Origin: Nymphaea colorata
Lineage: Eukaryota; Streptophyta; Magnoliopsida; Nymphaeales; Nymphaeaceae
Assembly (NCBI RefSeq): GCF_008831285.2
Contig: NC_045139.1
Location: 15,854,354 to 15,918,353, forward strand
Direction: 5' to 3'
DNA length: 64,000 nt
Part shown: piece by piece, positions 1-12,651 of the stretch
How positions within the stretch are numbered: the stretch's first letter is position 1
Layout of the letters: the number at the start of each line of letters is the position of its first letter
Position numbers and translations under genes: made by a program
The notes under the pieces: model-generated
What the model saw: only the letters and a program-made list of their open reading frames with translations
The model's database searches: none
Told to the model about the DNA's origin: nothing

Positions 1-27
1 TTTTGGAATTTTTTATAAAATTTTATT

Positions 28-271
28 CTCCTTATTGATGCTTCATACAATTTTATAGACATTTTTAAAATTAATTTTTAAAATTTATTAAACAAGTTGA
101 AAGTAATAAGTTTGTTATATAGATTTGGGGAAGTCTTGTGAACATTTATCTCTTTATTGATGCTTCATACAATTTTATAGACATTTTTAAATTAATTTTT
201 AAAATTTTTTAAACAAGTTGAAAGTAACAAGTTTGTTATATAGATTTGGCGAAGTCTTGTGAACATTTATG
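28..271. repeat. Two-copy tandem repeat, period about 122 bp
   Basis: Two adjacent copies of an AT-rich unit start near 28 and 150. Both contain TTATTGATGCTTCATACAAT and later AGTCTTGTGAACATTTAT, at a constant offset of 122 bp. They differ by a few substitutions and one A-run length change. No open frame runs through them. This looks like a local segmental duplication in non-genic DNA. Confidence 0.85.
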
Positions 272-2629
272 TACTGATGAAAAGTTTATGTTCTTTTAGA
301 TTTTCATGATTTTTTTAACCAATCTTTGCGAGACTTTTTAATCTCTTAGATTTTTTTTTTGTTTGAATTACCATCAACATCTATAATGACTTAAATGGAT
401 GATTATATATTTTTATCTTGGATGACAATTTCCGTATTTTTCTGAATAAGTACTTCTCTAATTTCTTGTAAAATTTGTACATATTTCCCAAACATATTTG
501 TAGACACTTCTACAATTTTTAGACCGGATAAGACCATTGATCGAACTTTAACAATTTTCAGGTTAGATAAAGACCATTGATCTAGACTCACAAATATATT
601 CAATCCAATAATTTTTTGAGCAAATACGACCATTCATCCTAGCCCACATCAGTATAGTTCGTGAATATGAAGAACTGTACTTTTGGTGCAAGCAGATCAC
701 TGATCGAGATCTTTAACTAAATGTAAATCCATTTGTTTTTTTATTAGATGAGACCATTGATGAAGACGCACAACTAGTAACAAATCCTCAATTTTTTTGA
801 TTAGATAAGACAATTGATCCAAACTCATAAATAGATCAAAATCTAACAATTTTGGATCACATAAGACCAATGATGAGAGAGTGTGTGAGAGTTACTGAGA
901 GAGGGTGGTGGACTTAATCACAAACCCAGCCATCCTGAATCCTGAAGGCCTGCACCTGAGATGCCAACTAGAATTGAACGTGAGATGTGTTGTCCACGCA
1001 CCTTAGCTCTAACCATGGACGGAGTTAGAAATTTTTCATGAGATGAGCTACATTATATTTTCAAAATTTTAACAGTAACCAAAATATAATTTTCCAAAAT
1101 TTTTAATAAGATAAATAAAATTTTTAAAACTTACATATAATATTTAAAAAGAAAATGAGGGTGGGCTAGGGCCCTTGGGTCTAGCCAGCTACACAGCACC
1201 AACTTGGCCCAACCCACCACCAAATTGAACTCTAGGAGCAGCAATATAGGTCTAAATAACTAATTAGAGATAACACACATGTAATTGACAGAATTTTGTG
1301 GGATTGCATGGACATTTGAGATATATAACCTGTATGTAAATGAAATAAATTTGTGATACAGTTTGAGAAACTGCCTACACAAGTAGCTCTTCCACTAGCT
1401 CGAATAAGTTGTGTTTCATAGCCTGGGATCTTAGATCCAAGGCCGATTTTAAATCTACATTTGGTTAAATCCAACTTAAACAAGAATGGATTTCTCTATT
1501 AAGGATTTTGAATGTGTTACTTTGTGAAAACAATGCATTTGTGGTCGAGGGGGACAGAGTCTGACCACACCCTTGGATTTAAGATACGTGGTATTTGTAT
1601 TTCTTGAGCACAACTCCAACTCTGAATTAAATTTTATATTCGAGATGGAGCTTTGATTAGATAAATTAGATTAGACAATCTTACATGGATTGATCTTAGT
1701 CAAGCTTATGCGGGTAAATGAGTTTATCTCAAGCGAAGCTGTATTAGTCCGAGCTCGAGTCACGGTTGTATTAGGCGGATATCGCTATTTGTGAAACGGA
1801 AACTTGAAGAAAAAGCATTTGTACATACCAGACCAATTTCTTGTTCGTTGACATTTGCAGAACATCAACACCACATGAGTGAAGGTTCCTTGAACGAATG
1901 TTTGACCACTTCGCAGAATGAGATTGGACTTAGTTGTTTTTAATTGATCTTTTGAATCTTCCACGAAATTAACAACTATATAAGCTATACAAATTTATTG
2001 GTCTATAAGACTCACTTGGTTGAAAAAAAGGGTTAAACAAAAACAGGTTTTTAGTGAAAATCCTTTGGAGTGGAGAGGGGCGAGGGCAGGTTTTCCTACG
2101 TCATTTAAAAACTTGGCTTTGTAAAACCAGGATCTGCCCAAAACCAATTTTAACATCATCGAAACACACCCTAAACCAAGTTTTGAAGGTAAACCTGGTA
2201 TTAAGTGGTTACCCTTATAGATTTCTTCCAATTCTCAAGTTCTCACTAAGATTAATTTAATAAAGAAAGAAATCTCTCTCCAAAAAAAGAAAAAACATCA
2301 ATTTATTGACTTTTCCTTGAAACGAGTTTATAAACAGTCTCTTTTCGACTTCACCAGAATCATTGGCCAAGTTACAAATTACAAGGCAAAGTGGCAACCG
2401 GCAGTGAAACGTTTTTTTTTTTTTCCTAATCGTAAACACAATAAAATTGGACAGACACATGGGTGGATCACGGTGATGAGCTCAATAACCTACACATAAA
2501 ATTTCCTGCTGCAACTAGCAAAATTTCTTCCCTTTTCGACGGCTCTATATACATATACAAATACAACCACAAATGATGAGTCACCCAAGGCATCGCATTT
2601 TGGTGATGATTTTTTTCTTTCTACTTTCA
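272..2629. other. Non-genic AT-rich spacer
   Basis: I see no supportable gene. From about 490 to 880 there is a degenerate repeat in which the phrase AGACCATTGATC, followed by A/C-rich text and AACAATTTT, recurs at least five times at uneven spacing. A miniature-element relic lies at 1015-1195. Short open frames here have no recognisable motif, splice context or codon bias. Confidence 0.6.
1015..1195 (-). mobile_element. Miniature hAT-like element relic (same family as 58.7 and 59.1 kb)
   Basis: Read on the minus strand this begins with GGGCCCTAGCCCACCCTCAT. It continues through A/T blocks (ATGTAAGTTTTAAAAATTTT, then AAAATTTTGAAAATATAATG) and ends with CATGAAAAATTTCTAACTCC. The same order of blocks occurs on the plus strand near 58717-58885 and 59131-59317. 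The terminal GGAGTTAG-type sequence resembles degenerate hAT-like inverted ends. Assignment to hAT is inference. Confidence 0.5.
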
Positions 2630-4704
2630 TTACGCCATTCTGACCATCAAGATGAGGTGCACATGCCGCTTCAACATGGATCGCAGTTCTTCAGTAGCTT
2701 CCATCCCTATCTTCCTGCAAAAGCACGCGATCGCGATTTCAATATGTTGTTAGGTTTTAATAGGTTGGCGAAAATGAAAAGCGCTACTGCAGAAAGAGAT
2801 GCTCGACAATTTTCCGACTTATTTTCCCGTAAATTTAACTGGAAAAGAAACAAAAGAATGCATATCTCATTATAGCAAGGGAATTTAAAAACCTAGCAAT
2901 TAATAAATAAACTAGTAGACTGACATGAAATTCAGCCAAAAAAAGGGGAAGAAAAATACCCTATTTTGGAGCCACTTTTGCCCACAACAATTTTCCTGTG
3001 AGACTGTTTGCGAGCAAGGAAATGTTGCTCAATCCTCAAAGATCCATCTCTCAGTTCTTTCCAGTCAACTAGGCGGTGCTCCAAAGCATAGGGGATCTCC
3101 TGTAACCTAAGATTGTCAGGTTGATTGGCAGTGAAAAGCCAAACTAAAAATCTCATAGTACCTGATGGACATGATGCAACAGTTTTTCTCGAACGACTTC
3201 TAGTGATAAGCTCTTTAAAAATTCTTCATTCAAGCTTGTAGGATCTTCATCCCATGGTCGTTTAACCGCCTAAAAGAAAGGAAAAAGCATGCAGCCATTT
3301 ATATCACAACAATACGAAGGATGGTCTGCGTTATGTAGTCACTTCTAAATCTTTTTTGAAGATGGTCAAGGTTATCTCAAAAAAGCCAATTTTGTTAGAA
3401 AAGGATGATGAGAATTTTGGATGACTGTATATATACAGGTACAAGGTCATCTCCCCGGGTAAAACTTGAAAATAGGAGATACAAGTTGGCAGAGGGATGT
3501 CCAATCATGATACTCACACATTTTCTTCATTTGGGATTCATGGATGACCATAGGGAAAACAAATCTCACTATACATACAAAAGAGATGCAGAAAGAAGAC
3601 ACAAGCACCTGAAAAAAGAAATCTAAGCTTATCATCTAAGATAAGAGAAAGAGGAACAATGCAAGATATACTTGCCTGCTCCATCAAATAATGAGTAAGA
3701 TCTTCCACGCCAGAGCCTTTGAGGCCAGAAATCATAAAAAATCTGCATATAAAACGGAATTGCTAAGCTCTTCTCCCGATAAAAGCATGAATAAGGTGCA
3801 CTCCTTACAACCACCTTTCATAACCAGGAAGATTGCCAAACTCTTTTGCAACTTTCAGCAAATCTTTCTTGACCTCGACCAGATCAACTTTGTTCATGCA
3901 CAGCACACGCTTTTGTTTTGGATGTACGTTTTCTCCCAAATGTTTGATTAATCTTGTTACCCTTGCATCACACCTGCAAAACAATATAAGAAAAGAACAT
4001 GTTATTTTGTGCGATCGAAAAGCAGCCTGACACAAAAAAGGATATTTCAAAAGCACACATACTTCGAATCAATCAACTTTTTTACTAGTTTTTCACAACT
4101 TCATTTCTTTCATTAGGACATCAACCATATTATAACAGATCAATCAAACCAAAAAATATGCTCTTTTGAATTCTGAAAACATTATATAGTTGCATCCAAC
4201 AACAGGATATGGATCCATTGAATCAATAGCATTCAACAATATGGCATCATGCATGAGAACCATAATTGCTACCATCCCATTGAAGTTTCTTTGGAGCTAC
4301 TAAGTCACAAGGGTAAATGTGGCTACGGGGCTACGGCAATATATATATATATATATCACAAAAAATCAAGATGAGAGGAACATTTAAATAAAAAATTGAT
4401 ATAAATAAAAATATTATATGTTAATGAACAATAAAGAACGGAATGAAAACTCGTTACAAAAAATTAAATCAAGTAAAATTAAGCAGTTTGGATCAGCTTT
4501 GGCCTAAAAAGAACCCAAGTGTGTCCAAGTATCCACTTTAGTTTCTACTTCCTAGTACGGCAACACCGTACATGGACCTTATTGAAGTACCCATGTGACT
4601 TAGCTTTGGTGGCAAACTGAAAATCTTGTTTGACATCGTATATAATTCAACCCACAAGTTTAGGACATGAATAAATAAAATTACTGTCCTTTCAGTAGAC
4701 CAAT

Positions 4705-4735
<31 letters not shown>

Positions 4736-7583
4736 GCATGCAGGTGTATGTCTGTCAGAGTGTATATGGATATCAAAGTAGAAATATTATGTAGTCTTAC
4801 GCTGTGAGATGCCTGTGAACATCAAACAGCACTATCAGCAAATCATATAACTCAATGGAGCTCCAAGCACTTTCCACACGAACAGTCACATCTGTTCTAT
4901 AAGGGTAACCTCCTCGCTTCAGCATAAGTCCTGGAGTGTCAAAGAAACACTGTATACAAGTCATCAGCAATGTTTTATGGTAAAGTTAGACTGAAACAAG
5001 CATCAGGAAGAAACTATAACATCTACAGTGTATTAAACAAAGACTATAACTAAAACATTATATTTTACCAGAATTCTAATATCTTTCCATCACTGAAAAG
5101 TAGGACCTTTCAACAAATCAACCTAGAAAGTTGATGAGTACAGAACTTGTGGAGTCATAAAGCAAAAAGATAAGATTTGAACTAAGTTTTTCGGACAACA
5201 TGTGCATGCGGGGCATGCTCATCTTACACCAGACTTGAGTTCTGATTTGACTAAAGCAGAACCTGATCCTGCCTTGGCAGCCTATGTGAAAAGCACGAGC
5301 CAGTTCAAGCCTCATGTTAATAATAGGCAACAAGTTGAAGATGTTGATCTAACATTTGAAAATGGAAAAGACAAAAACCATACACTCTTGCTAATGGAAA
5401 AAAATGAAAGACCAGAGATAACAGTCTTCTGAACAAGTAACTGTCTCAGCATGCAAAACATGTGTCAGCATGTTTGGCAAAACAATAATTGCCTTTCTCT
5501 TAGTTTTTATGCTACACTTCTAAAAGACAGACATCAGTCTACGGCCTGTCAAATTGTCAATCAAGTGAGGTGACATAAAAAACTAGTCAGGTAGTACACA
5601 CGAAAATGGGAAAGCATAAAAGCCTGGACTACATAGGAAAGTTCAAGACTTTTCTTGATTGTCAAAGCATTAGCAAGTGCATAATTCCACTATCGTTAGA
5701 CAGCTTATGCACCACACGATTGACGGAAAAGAAGTCCAAGGCTGCCAACAGCAGCCATGCATTAGAGGACGGATCCCATGCATAATCACTATTGATCACC
5801 ATCACAACTAGAGGAATATATTGGAAACCTGAGTTGTTCAGTAGAACACATAAAAATTGTGAGCTCAAGACTTACAAAAGCTGGAATACCAGTTCAAGAA
5901 AGGCAATAATGATGTTCTTTGTAAGCTAAATACCATGCAATACTGTCGCTTCACATAAGGAGGTGGAGTGAAAGTAGTAAAAAAATTTTCTCCACCAGTT
6001 GAACTGAAGGGCATGTTTACATGTCTTCCATGTACATGCACCTTAAAAAAGAGAAAAACAGAGAGAGAGAGAGAGAGATCTAAACATGCTTAGCATGTGT
6101 TTCCCTATAAGCATAAATTTCCAAGCTCGATGTCCTTTTGATGAAACATCGATCATCCAGTTCAGCAGCACAAACATACAAACATCGATCTATAAAACTT
6201 AGTGCCAATTGGCAAACGTCTCCCATATTGTATTACTTGTAGGTAAAAACGTAATGAGAATTGCATTTAAAAGCTTGAGGCCAAAAAACTCTCAAAAATG
6301 AGACCTAAACTATGTAAACACATAGAAACACAATCACTAGCTAACCAAAAAATACATTTGTTTTTCTTTTTCCAATGAAAATATAAAGAAACATCCAAGA
6401 ACATGAAAAAATATTCACCATACAATTTGAGTGTTTCCTTTCGTCACCACTCCAAGGACTTCATGAGTAGTTGTATTTGTCTTCCGTGAAACTGCTGAAA
6501 CTTTGTTCCCCACCTACACACAATTGGCGATAATTTATGAGTTACGCTATGAAAATCTAGATTGAAGAAAATAACTAAGAACGATAAGAATTGCTCGTCG
6601 CTGATGGGTGCGAACTGCACGGTACGCACTCCTCTTCATTTTGATGAACAATAGGCTAGATGCAAGTCGAACCTACTGATGGTCACCGTTTCTAGCTTCA
6701 TTTCCAACAGTCCGATGTTCGGATATCAACGTTCTGACATACCAGAAAATCACCGTAGGCATGTAGCCTTTCTAGTATAATTCTCTCACATATCACTCCG
6801 AAAAGAAGGAATGTAGAGAGAACGAAGAGTTTGTTAGTTTTCATGGATTCTTGGTACGAAGAATGCTTATGTATTCGCACCAATATGCAAAACACAGTCA
6901 TACGCTGACAGTTTAGTGACGGAAACGAAATGGGAACGAATTTTTCTTCCTGCACTGGGAAATGATATCAGGAAAAAAATGCAAACGTAATGCTACCGAA
7001 TTAACATCAAACAGAAAACATGCTCAAAGAGGGTAAAAAGAAGATAAGACAGACCAACCATATAGTTCGTGAGAGCAGATTTGCCGGCGTTAGGAGCCCC
7101 CACGATCCCGACCGACAATGACATCTGGTCTTCCTCTTTCACTACCATCCCGTCAATCCTCACCGCCTCTTCCTCCTCCTCCTCGTCATCCGGACGCTGC
7201 AACGCCGCTTGGAGGAGCGCTTTCGCGAGACTCTTGGCACGATTTGCATGTTCTCCATCCCTATTCCCCTTCACGTCCTTCTTTTCCTTTCCGAAGAGGG
7301 CCTTGTCGACCTTCTCACGGTACGTCTGATCCCATGAAGGTTCGCTGACAGTACTATTAGCGGAAGTGCTGGAGATGTCGAAATCAGCACTGTCGAATCC
7401 AGTGGAGACACCGCCGCTGGAATCTTCGTCGTCCGATTGAGGCTGAGCACCAAAGAAACGGAAGATCGGAGCAGAGCGAGGCGAAGCAGGCCGGGTAAGC
7501 AACTGGGTTACGGATGAGAAGGATACAAGGACGCTGGTGACTTCGGGTCTCCGGAGCACCGAAAGTCTGAAAATGGCCTGCAT
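2630..7583 (-). CDS. ERG: ERA-like GTP-binding protein (ERG type), probably organellar
   Basis: This is an Era-family GTPase of about 440 aa, close to the usual length of plant ERG. By family knowledge Era proteins bind small-subunit rRNA and assist ribosome maturation; ERG is reported mitochondrial. Coding exons in order: 7583-7059, 6513-6424, 4949-4801, 3973-3815, 3742-3676, 3269-3162, 3099-2960, 2714-2630, stop 2632-2630. All junctions keep frame. Motifs: G1 GAPNAGKS at 162-169, G2 region TNTTTHEVLG, G3 DTPG at 209-212, G4 NKVD at 282-285. The C-terminal KH part carries VVGKSGSKIGKIGMEATEEL. The first ~150 residues are Ser/Arg-rich, then acidic (a Glu run), fitting a cleavable organelle leader plus linker. 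Intron 5 needs a GC donor (CAG|GCAAGT). The start is the first ATG of the exon and gives a leader-like N-terminus. Mitochondrion versus plastid cannot be decided by eye. Confidence 0.93.
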
Positions 7584-7754
7584 TTGGGGGGAAGCCGGCG
7601 CATGAAGGTGCAGGCGCCGATTTGCAAGGGCTTCAAGACAGTGACGAAGATGATGATGGTGGCCGATGCGGCAGTAGCAGCGGCGGCGAAGGTGGCGGTG
7701 CTGGAGGTACTCCGCTGTTGCTGCTACTTGGCGACCTCCGAGGGTTTTGGGGGC

Positions 7755-7769
7755 TTTAGGGTTTTAGGG
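7755..7769 (-). promoter_or_regulatory. Telo-box-like motif upstream of the ERA-like gene
   Basis: On the minus strand the sequence reads CCCTAAAACCCTAAA, about 170 bp upstream of the ERG start codon. AAACCCTAA telo-boxes are common in plant promoters and leaders of translation and ribosome-biogenesis genes, which fits the role of the gene. Function here is inferred from motif and position only. Confidence 0.5.
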
Positions 7770-8704
7770 AAGCACCTGCTATGCGGACCAAATGAAGTGG
7801 GACAAAGGAAGAGTCAGTTCGAATATAGGGAATTCATTTTCCACGGAAAATGATTCCCAGTTGTTTGGTACTTACCTATACGACGTCTGGATTTATGTCC
7901 GGACCTGAAGCTCGCCTACCATATTCTCATATCCAGAAACCCAGCGGCACCATCCATATTAACAGTTACAAGGCAATTCGAATGATTCCGATATACTCCA
8001 ATGCTCATCTGGAATCCAAAATCAAGCGCCTGAAATTTATAAGGAAACTCGCATCTGATCTGTAATCAAATGGGAATATGGTATGTGAATTTTTTCACTA
8101 AATCCAATGGGTATCTTGTTCTCAACGACAATTGAATCTGATCGCATCGAGTAGTTCAAGCACGACCACCAATCTAAGATTAGCATCAAAATCTGAGGAG
8201 GAGGAGTATTTCATATTAAGTACAAAGCTTGCTTTGGGTGTTTCGCGTCTCCACCACATTTTAACTTGCATGTCAGTGATTAACTTACTGTCTACCAACT
8301 CTTACCGGAACCCTTGGGCTAACCTTTTAGGAGACCCAAATATATTAAAGTTGGTATTACTTCTCCACAAGATTGAGGAGTTCATATGAGAAATAAAATC
8401 CCACCATATTCGTCGTTAAATTTTCCATTTCCAGCAGGTTAGGTGCGAGGTTGTTAGACTTCTACAATTCACCTTCTTAAGAAATTGTAAATTTAAGAAC
8501 CATACATATAAAATAGTCAGCATGTCTCGGATGATAGATGTCAGGTGAGTCAGATCTGACTTAGAATTCATGAATCTTAAGCTACGAATATGATACAACT
8601 ATTCATATGTTGATTAAAAATCAAGGATACGAAACCTTAGAATCCTGCATCACACGCCATGGGAAAACGGAATGTAGTACGAATTCCACATAAAATTGAT
8701 TGGC

Positions 8705-8711
8705 AGGCCCA
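8705..8711 (+). promoter_or_regulatory. Site-II-like GGCCCA motif
   Basis: AGGCCCA lies 70 bp upstream of the EngB-like start codon. TGGGCC/GGCCCA (site II) elements are frequent in plant promoters of ribosomal and mitochondrial genes. There is a single copy with no second element nearby, so this is suggestive only. Confidence 0.3.
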
Positions 8712-8781
8712 ACCAGACCCGTATCCGGTCCGTTGCGAATGAGTCCGCAGGGGTTCCATAAGCACGAATGGGGAGCCAAGT

Positions 8782-11700
8782 GTGGCCATAGGGGCGTTTG
8801 CGCAACAATTTTGCCGCGCTGCGTACGCCGGCGGCTTTCTCCGAGTTGCCGGAATCTTAACTCGTCGGAACCTGAAGTTAAATTTCTTTGCGATGAAGAT
8901 GTATTTGGGGAAGAAGCAGACGACTATGACCGGTAGGTGGAAGAAAGCACCGAAGATGGAGATGAAGCTATTAAACTCTTCGAAGAGACTGAAGGTCATC
9001 AAATCTGCTGCGAAAAGAGAGAGCTCCGCGGGGGAGAAAGCGAGCCTGAGGACGTCCAAGGCGCCCAGGCTTCAGCTCCTGAAGAAGGTTAGAGTAAGAG
9101 ACGGCAAGTTGAGTGAAGGCAGGAAGCTAGTGGCGGCTGGGGAGGCCAAACCCAGGAACAGGTCCAGAAATTTCGACGCGGCACGCCAAAGATCGGATGA
9201 TTTGGATGCCAAAAGCAGGAAGGCGAAGAAGGAGAAGAGGTTGGAGGCAACGGTTGAAGATGAAAAACGCAGCAGAAAGGCGGGTAGGAATACATTGGAG
9301 TTGGCGAAGAAGTGGTCTAAGCGGGGGGGTTCGAACTTGGAGAGTAGGGAAGAGTCGAGTGGCATTGGTACCAAATCGAGCAATCGAGAGGGGAAAACTG
9401 GGAAAGCTTCTGGTGCAGGTGAGAAATCAAATAACGCAGTTGCGGATGAGGAGGTTCCGATGAAGAGAAGGAAACGAGTGATCAGGATCGACCCATACGA
9501 CATTTCCAACAAGCGACTAGACGATGGCTTGTGTACTCCAATTGGTAAGCGGTTGTTACGGTATTTTTTTTCTTCTTGTTTTTTGGGTAGGAAGTCATTC
9601 GTTTCTCTCCAACTAGGACCAAATGAAAATGGGTGATTGACTAGTTTATGTAGTTTTTTGGTAAACCCATGTTTATTTTTTTGCTCTCATCGTCTAGGAA
9701 TAGCTCTCCACCTTGAGCCTGACGTGTGTATGTATTTGTTCGCCATGCAACAGCAGAGAAGGTACCGGAGAAAGAGATTACATTGTCCCAGAATGCGCAG
9801 TTTCGTGCCATTAAACCAAGCAAGGAAATCCTCGCATGCGTTGAAGATAACGTAGACAACAACTAAAATATTTCGTATCTTCTTTCAGGCTTATGATGGT
9901 GTATAAGCAGATTCCTTTTATTTGACAGTTATTGGGACGCAGGCGTTTGATAGAATTGAGAAAGGCTGGCTACAATATTGACATTTCTGCTCCTCTTGAT
10001 AACGTCCCTTTCTCCACAAGTGCGGAGAGAGAACGGATTGAGGACAATGTATGTGTATTTTCTTGAGCCCTTTTTATTGATGTTGTGGCGTCCGTTGAAT
10101 ATATTTGATGGCCTGTACTGTGATGGAAAGAATTGACCTTTTTTGAGCTTATGCTAATGTGAGGAATATGCTAATGCTATCTTCTGAATTGCTAATGTTT
10201 CTCTTTTGTGAAGCTTAGGATTGATAATTTATACAGTTTGTACTTATCATGACTGCTTGCAAGTTAAAATGGCAAAGGAAGAAACCTGTGTTGTTGCAAT
10301 TCTTATGCATGTATTCAGTGCGGTAGGAACCTTTGTGCTTCTTGCAGATGCTTTTTGATGTGATCTGCATCTTGAGCAGTTCATCAGAATGTCCACATGC
10401 TTCTTAAAACAAGTAAGAATACAACACGACGGATGTTTATACCACCAATTCTAATGTGTCATGCAGGTCTTTAGAAACAAATTAGAATTTTTTGCTGCTG
10501 CAAAGGTTTCATCATCCTTTCCTCCTCCTTCCCTCCCAGAGATAGCATTTGCAGGTAGATTACCATTTTATGTCTTGTGATATAAATCTTCGTGCACTCC
10601 TTATGCATTAAATTTAGTAAAGCTCATCCATTGATCTCTATACTGCTTCCTAATTGCTTCCTGCATCTCTAATAATTTAGAATTTTAAATTTGAATTTTG
10701 CTTCCTGGCTATTAGTCCAATTGGCAACTATAAACAGATGAATCCAATGATCCTTCAGTACCAGCTGAATGTTCTTTGCAGCTTGAAGTGACTGTTGGTG
10801 TATTGTAACTTGTGAAATGCTGTTCATATTAGAAATGTAATTTGTGATGAAAAACATTGAAGCTAATGGGTTTAGTAATCTCAAGTGTAGCACAATTATA
10901 AATGGTTGAAGCTGTAGAAACTTGCGAAATGCTGTTCATAGTAGAAATGTAATTTGTGATGAAAAACATTGAAGCTAATGAGTTTAGTAACCTCAAGTGT
11001 GGCACGATTATAAATGGTTGAAGCTGTAGAAAGTTTTCTGGTGACGCGTCATATTAAAATAATCATGCCCAACCAAGATTAACATTTTCAGCCTTTTCAT
11101 CAGTTATCCACTTACAAGCATACAAGACCTTTTTTTGTTCTTTTTCCTCTCATGAAGTTGAATGCCTGGTTCATACTCAACCATGCTGCATTTGCAGGAT
11201 CTTTATTTTGACAGTAAATGTTCATGGCTATAATTTTTCCTAACTTGTGAAAATGAGCACATTTTGATGAAGTGCTTAATGATTGCAGCAATCAATTAAG
11301 TGAAGATGTCATTTCATGATTAAAAGAACTTTTCCACTTAAGAAGAAATTCATTTCTCCTGGCTCAGCATTGAGTTGTTCATGCAGCCTTTCATGATGAA
11401 TATTTGTCCTTTTAGGGAGATCAAATGTGGGGAAGTCATCATTGCTAAATGCACTTACCAGACAGTGGGGCGTTGTGCGAACATCAGACAAACCTGGACT
11501 TACTCAGGTTTCTTTCAATATCAATATTGTTGCATAAATTTTTAATTTAGGAATAGTGTTCATTAGTTTCCTGTTAGGTTTTTCTGTAACTTCTTGTTGG
11601 TTTTGTGTAGACCATTAATTTTTTTAAACTAGGTTCAAAGTTCTGCTTAGTTGATCTACCTGGATATGGCTTCGCTTATGCTAAGGAAGAAGTTAAGGAT

Positions 11701-12651
11701 GCTTGGGAGGAACTTGTAAGTTTGGATCGAGATCATCTTTTTTTCTGTTCCCTGTTAACTTTTTCTAGAATGATTGTGAATGGTCACAAACAAAAACAAA
11801 AATTAATCGGAATCTATTGAAACTGGTCTAGGTAAAGGAATATGTCTCAACTCGTGTTGGTTTGAGAAGAGTGTGTCTTCTTATTGATACTAAGTGGGGG
11901 ATGAAGCCTAGGGACCGTGAACTCATCAACCTGATGGAAAGGTATTCTTCAACTCTTTTGCATCATGTAAAATGTTCACTGAGGGTGACACAAGTAATGA
12001 TGCCATGTGTCTTATGAACTCTTTTTTTATCTTTTATTTTGGTGAAATTTGACGTTTCTTGATCAAATTAATCGAAATTGATGCAAGTTGTAGTAGTTAT
12101 GTAAGCGTCTGCTACTATCCATTAATAAGGAAGTTGCTGTTACCGTCAAATGTTGTGGCTCGTGGGCTCTCCTTGTCTAATCTCACTGATAGGTCTTGGT
12201 GGTTGCAGTTTTTATTGCTGTAAGCTGCAAACTGATATAACTGAATTCAATTTTTTAATCCCAGATCTCAAACACAATATCAGATTGTTCTAACGAAGAC
12301 GGATACAGTTTTCCCTATTGATGTTGCACGCCGTGCTATGCAGATTCAAAAGGTAATAGCTGCTGTTAATTTTAATTCATGAAAAGTTCAAGTTTCTTAT
12401 GCTCTTTTCCACCTGAGCATGTATGAAAGGAAAGACTTCGATGCAGGGCCTGAGGGAGAATAAGTCAATAGTTCAACCTGTGGTAAGCTAATCTTTTCCT
12501 CGTGCAACTCATAGTAGGTATGTTGGGAAAAGCCCTCCGAACTTGACAGCCGTGTCTGTGCATGTAGATGATGGTGAGCTCGAAGTCTGGTGCTGGTGTC
12601 CGTTGTCTAAGGACAGTTCTTTCTAAAATTGCTCGAGTTGCTAAAATTTAG
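8782..12651 (+). CDS. EngB/YihA-type GTPase with long basic N-terminal extension
   Basis: The C-terminal ~200 residues form a TrmE-Era-EngA-EngB-class GTPase of the EngB (YihA/YsxC) family, whose bacterial members act in large ribosomal subunit assembly. Exons: 8782-9544, 9757-9851, 9929-10048, 10467-10554, 11416-11507, 11611-11715, 11832-11941, 12265-12352, 12447-12482, 12568-12651 (TAG). This gives 526 aa and every junction keeps frame. Motifs: G1 GRSNVGKS at 356-363, G2 region with [13 protein letters not shown]3 DLPGYG at 401-406, G4 TKTD at 468-471, G5 SSKSGAG at 503-509. Residues ~50-245 are Lys/Arg/Glu/Ser-rich low complexity with the cluster PMKRRKR, possibly a nuclear or nucleolar signal or an RNA-binding tail. 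The first ~35 residues are Arg/Ala/Phe-rich and could be a mitochondrial leader. The start is the first ATG in frame; Met38 or Met40 are alternatives. It resembles the Arabidopsis EngB-like paralogue with an extended N-terminus. Confidence 0.9.
10807..11030. repeat. 112-bp tandem duplication inside intron 4 of the EngB-like gene
   Basis: The segment containing GAAATGCTGTTCATA, TGTAATTTGTGATGAAAAAC and AATGGTTGAAGCTGTAGAAA occurs twice at an offset of 112 bp with only a few substitutions. It is intronic and leaves the reading frame unaffected. Confidence 0.85.

Larger units (their letters stand above)
7584..8781. other. Divergent intergenic region between the two GTPase genes
   Basis: About 1.2 kb separates the start codons of the minus-strand ERA-like gene and the plus-strand EngB-like gene. 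The half next to the ERA-like gene is GC-rich and holds a telo-box-like motif. The half next to the EngB-like gene is AT-rich until about 8640 and holds a GGCCCA motif near the start codon. The open frames at 7584-7853 and 7850-8065 show no family motif, so I treat them as chance. Confidence 0.7.

Noticed and set aside
9072-9512. 146-aa antisense frame under the EngB-like gene
   Set aside because: It is the complement of the Lys/Arg-rich coding exon, whose sense frame continues into conserved GTPase exons.
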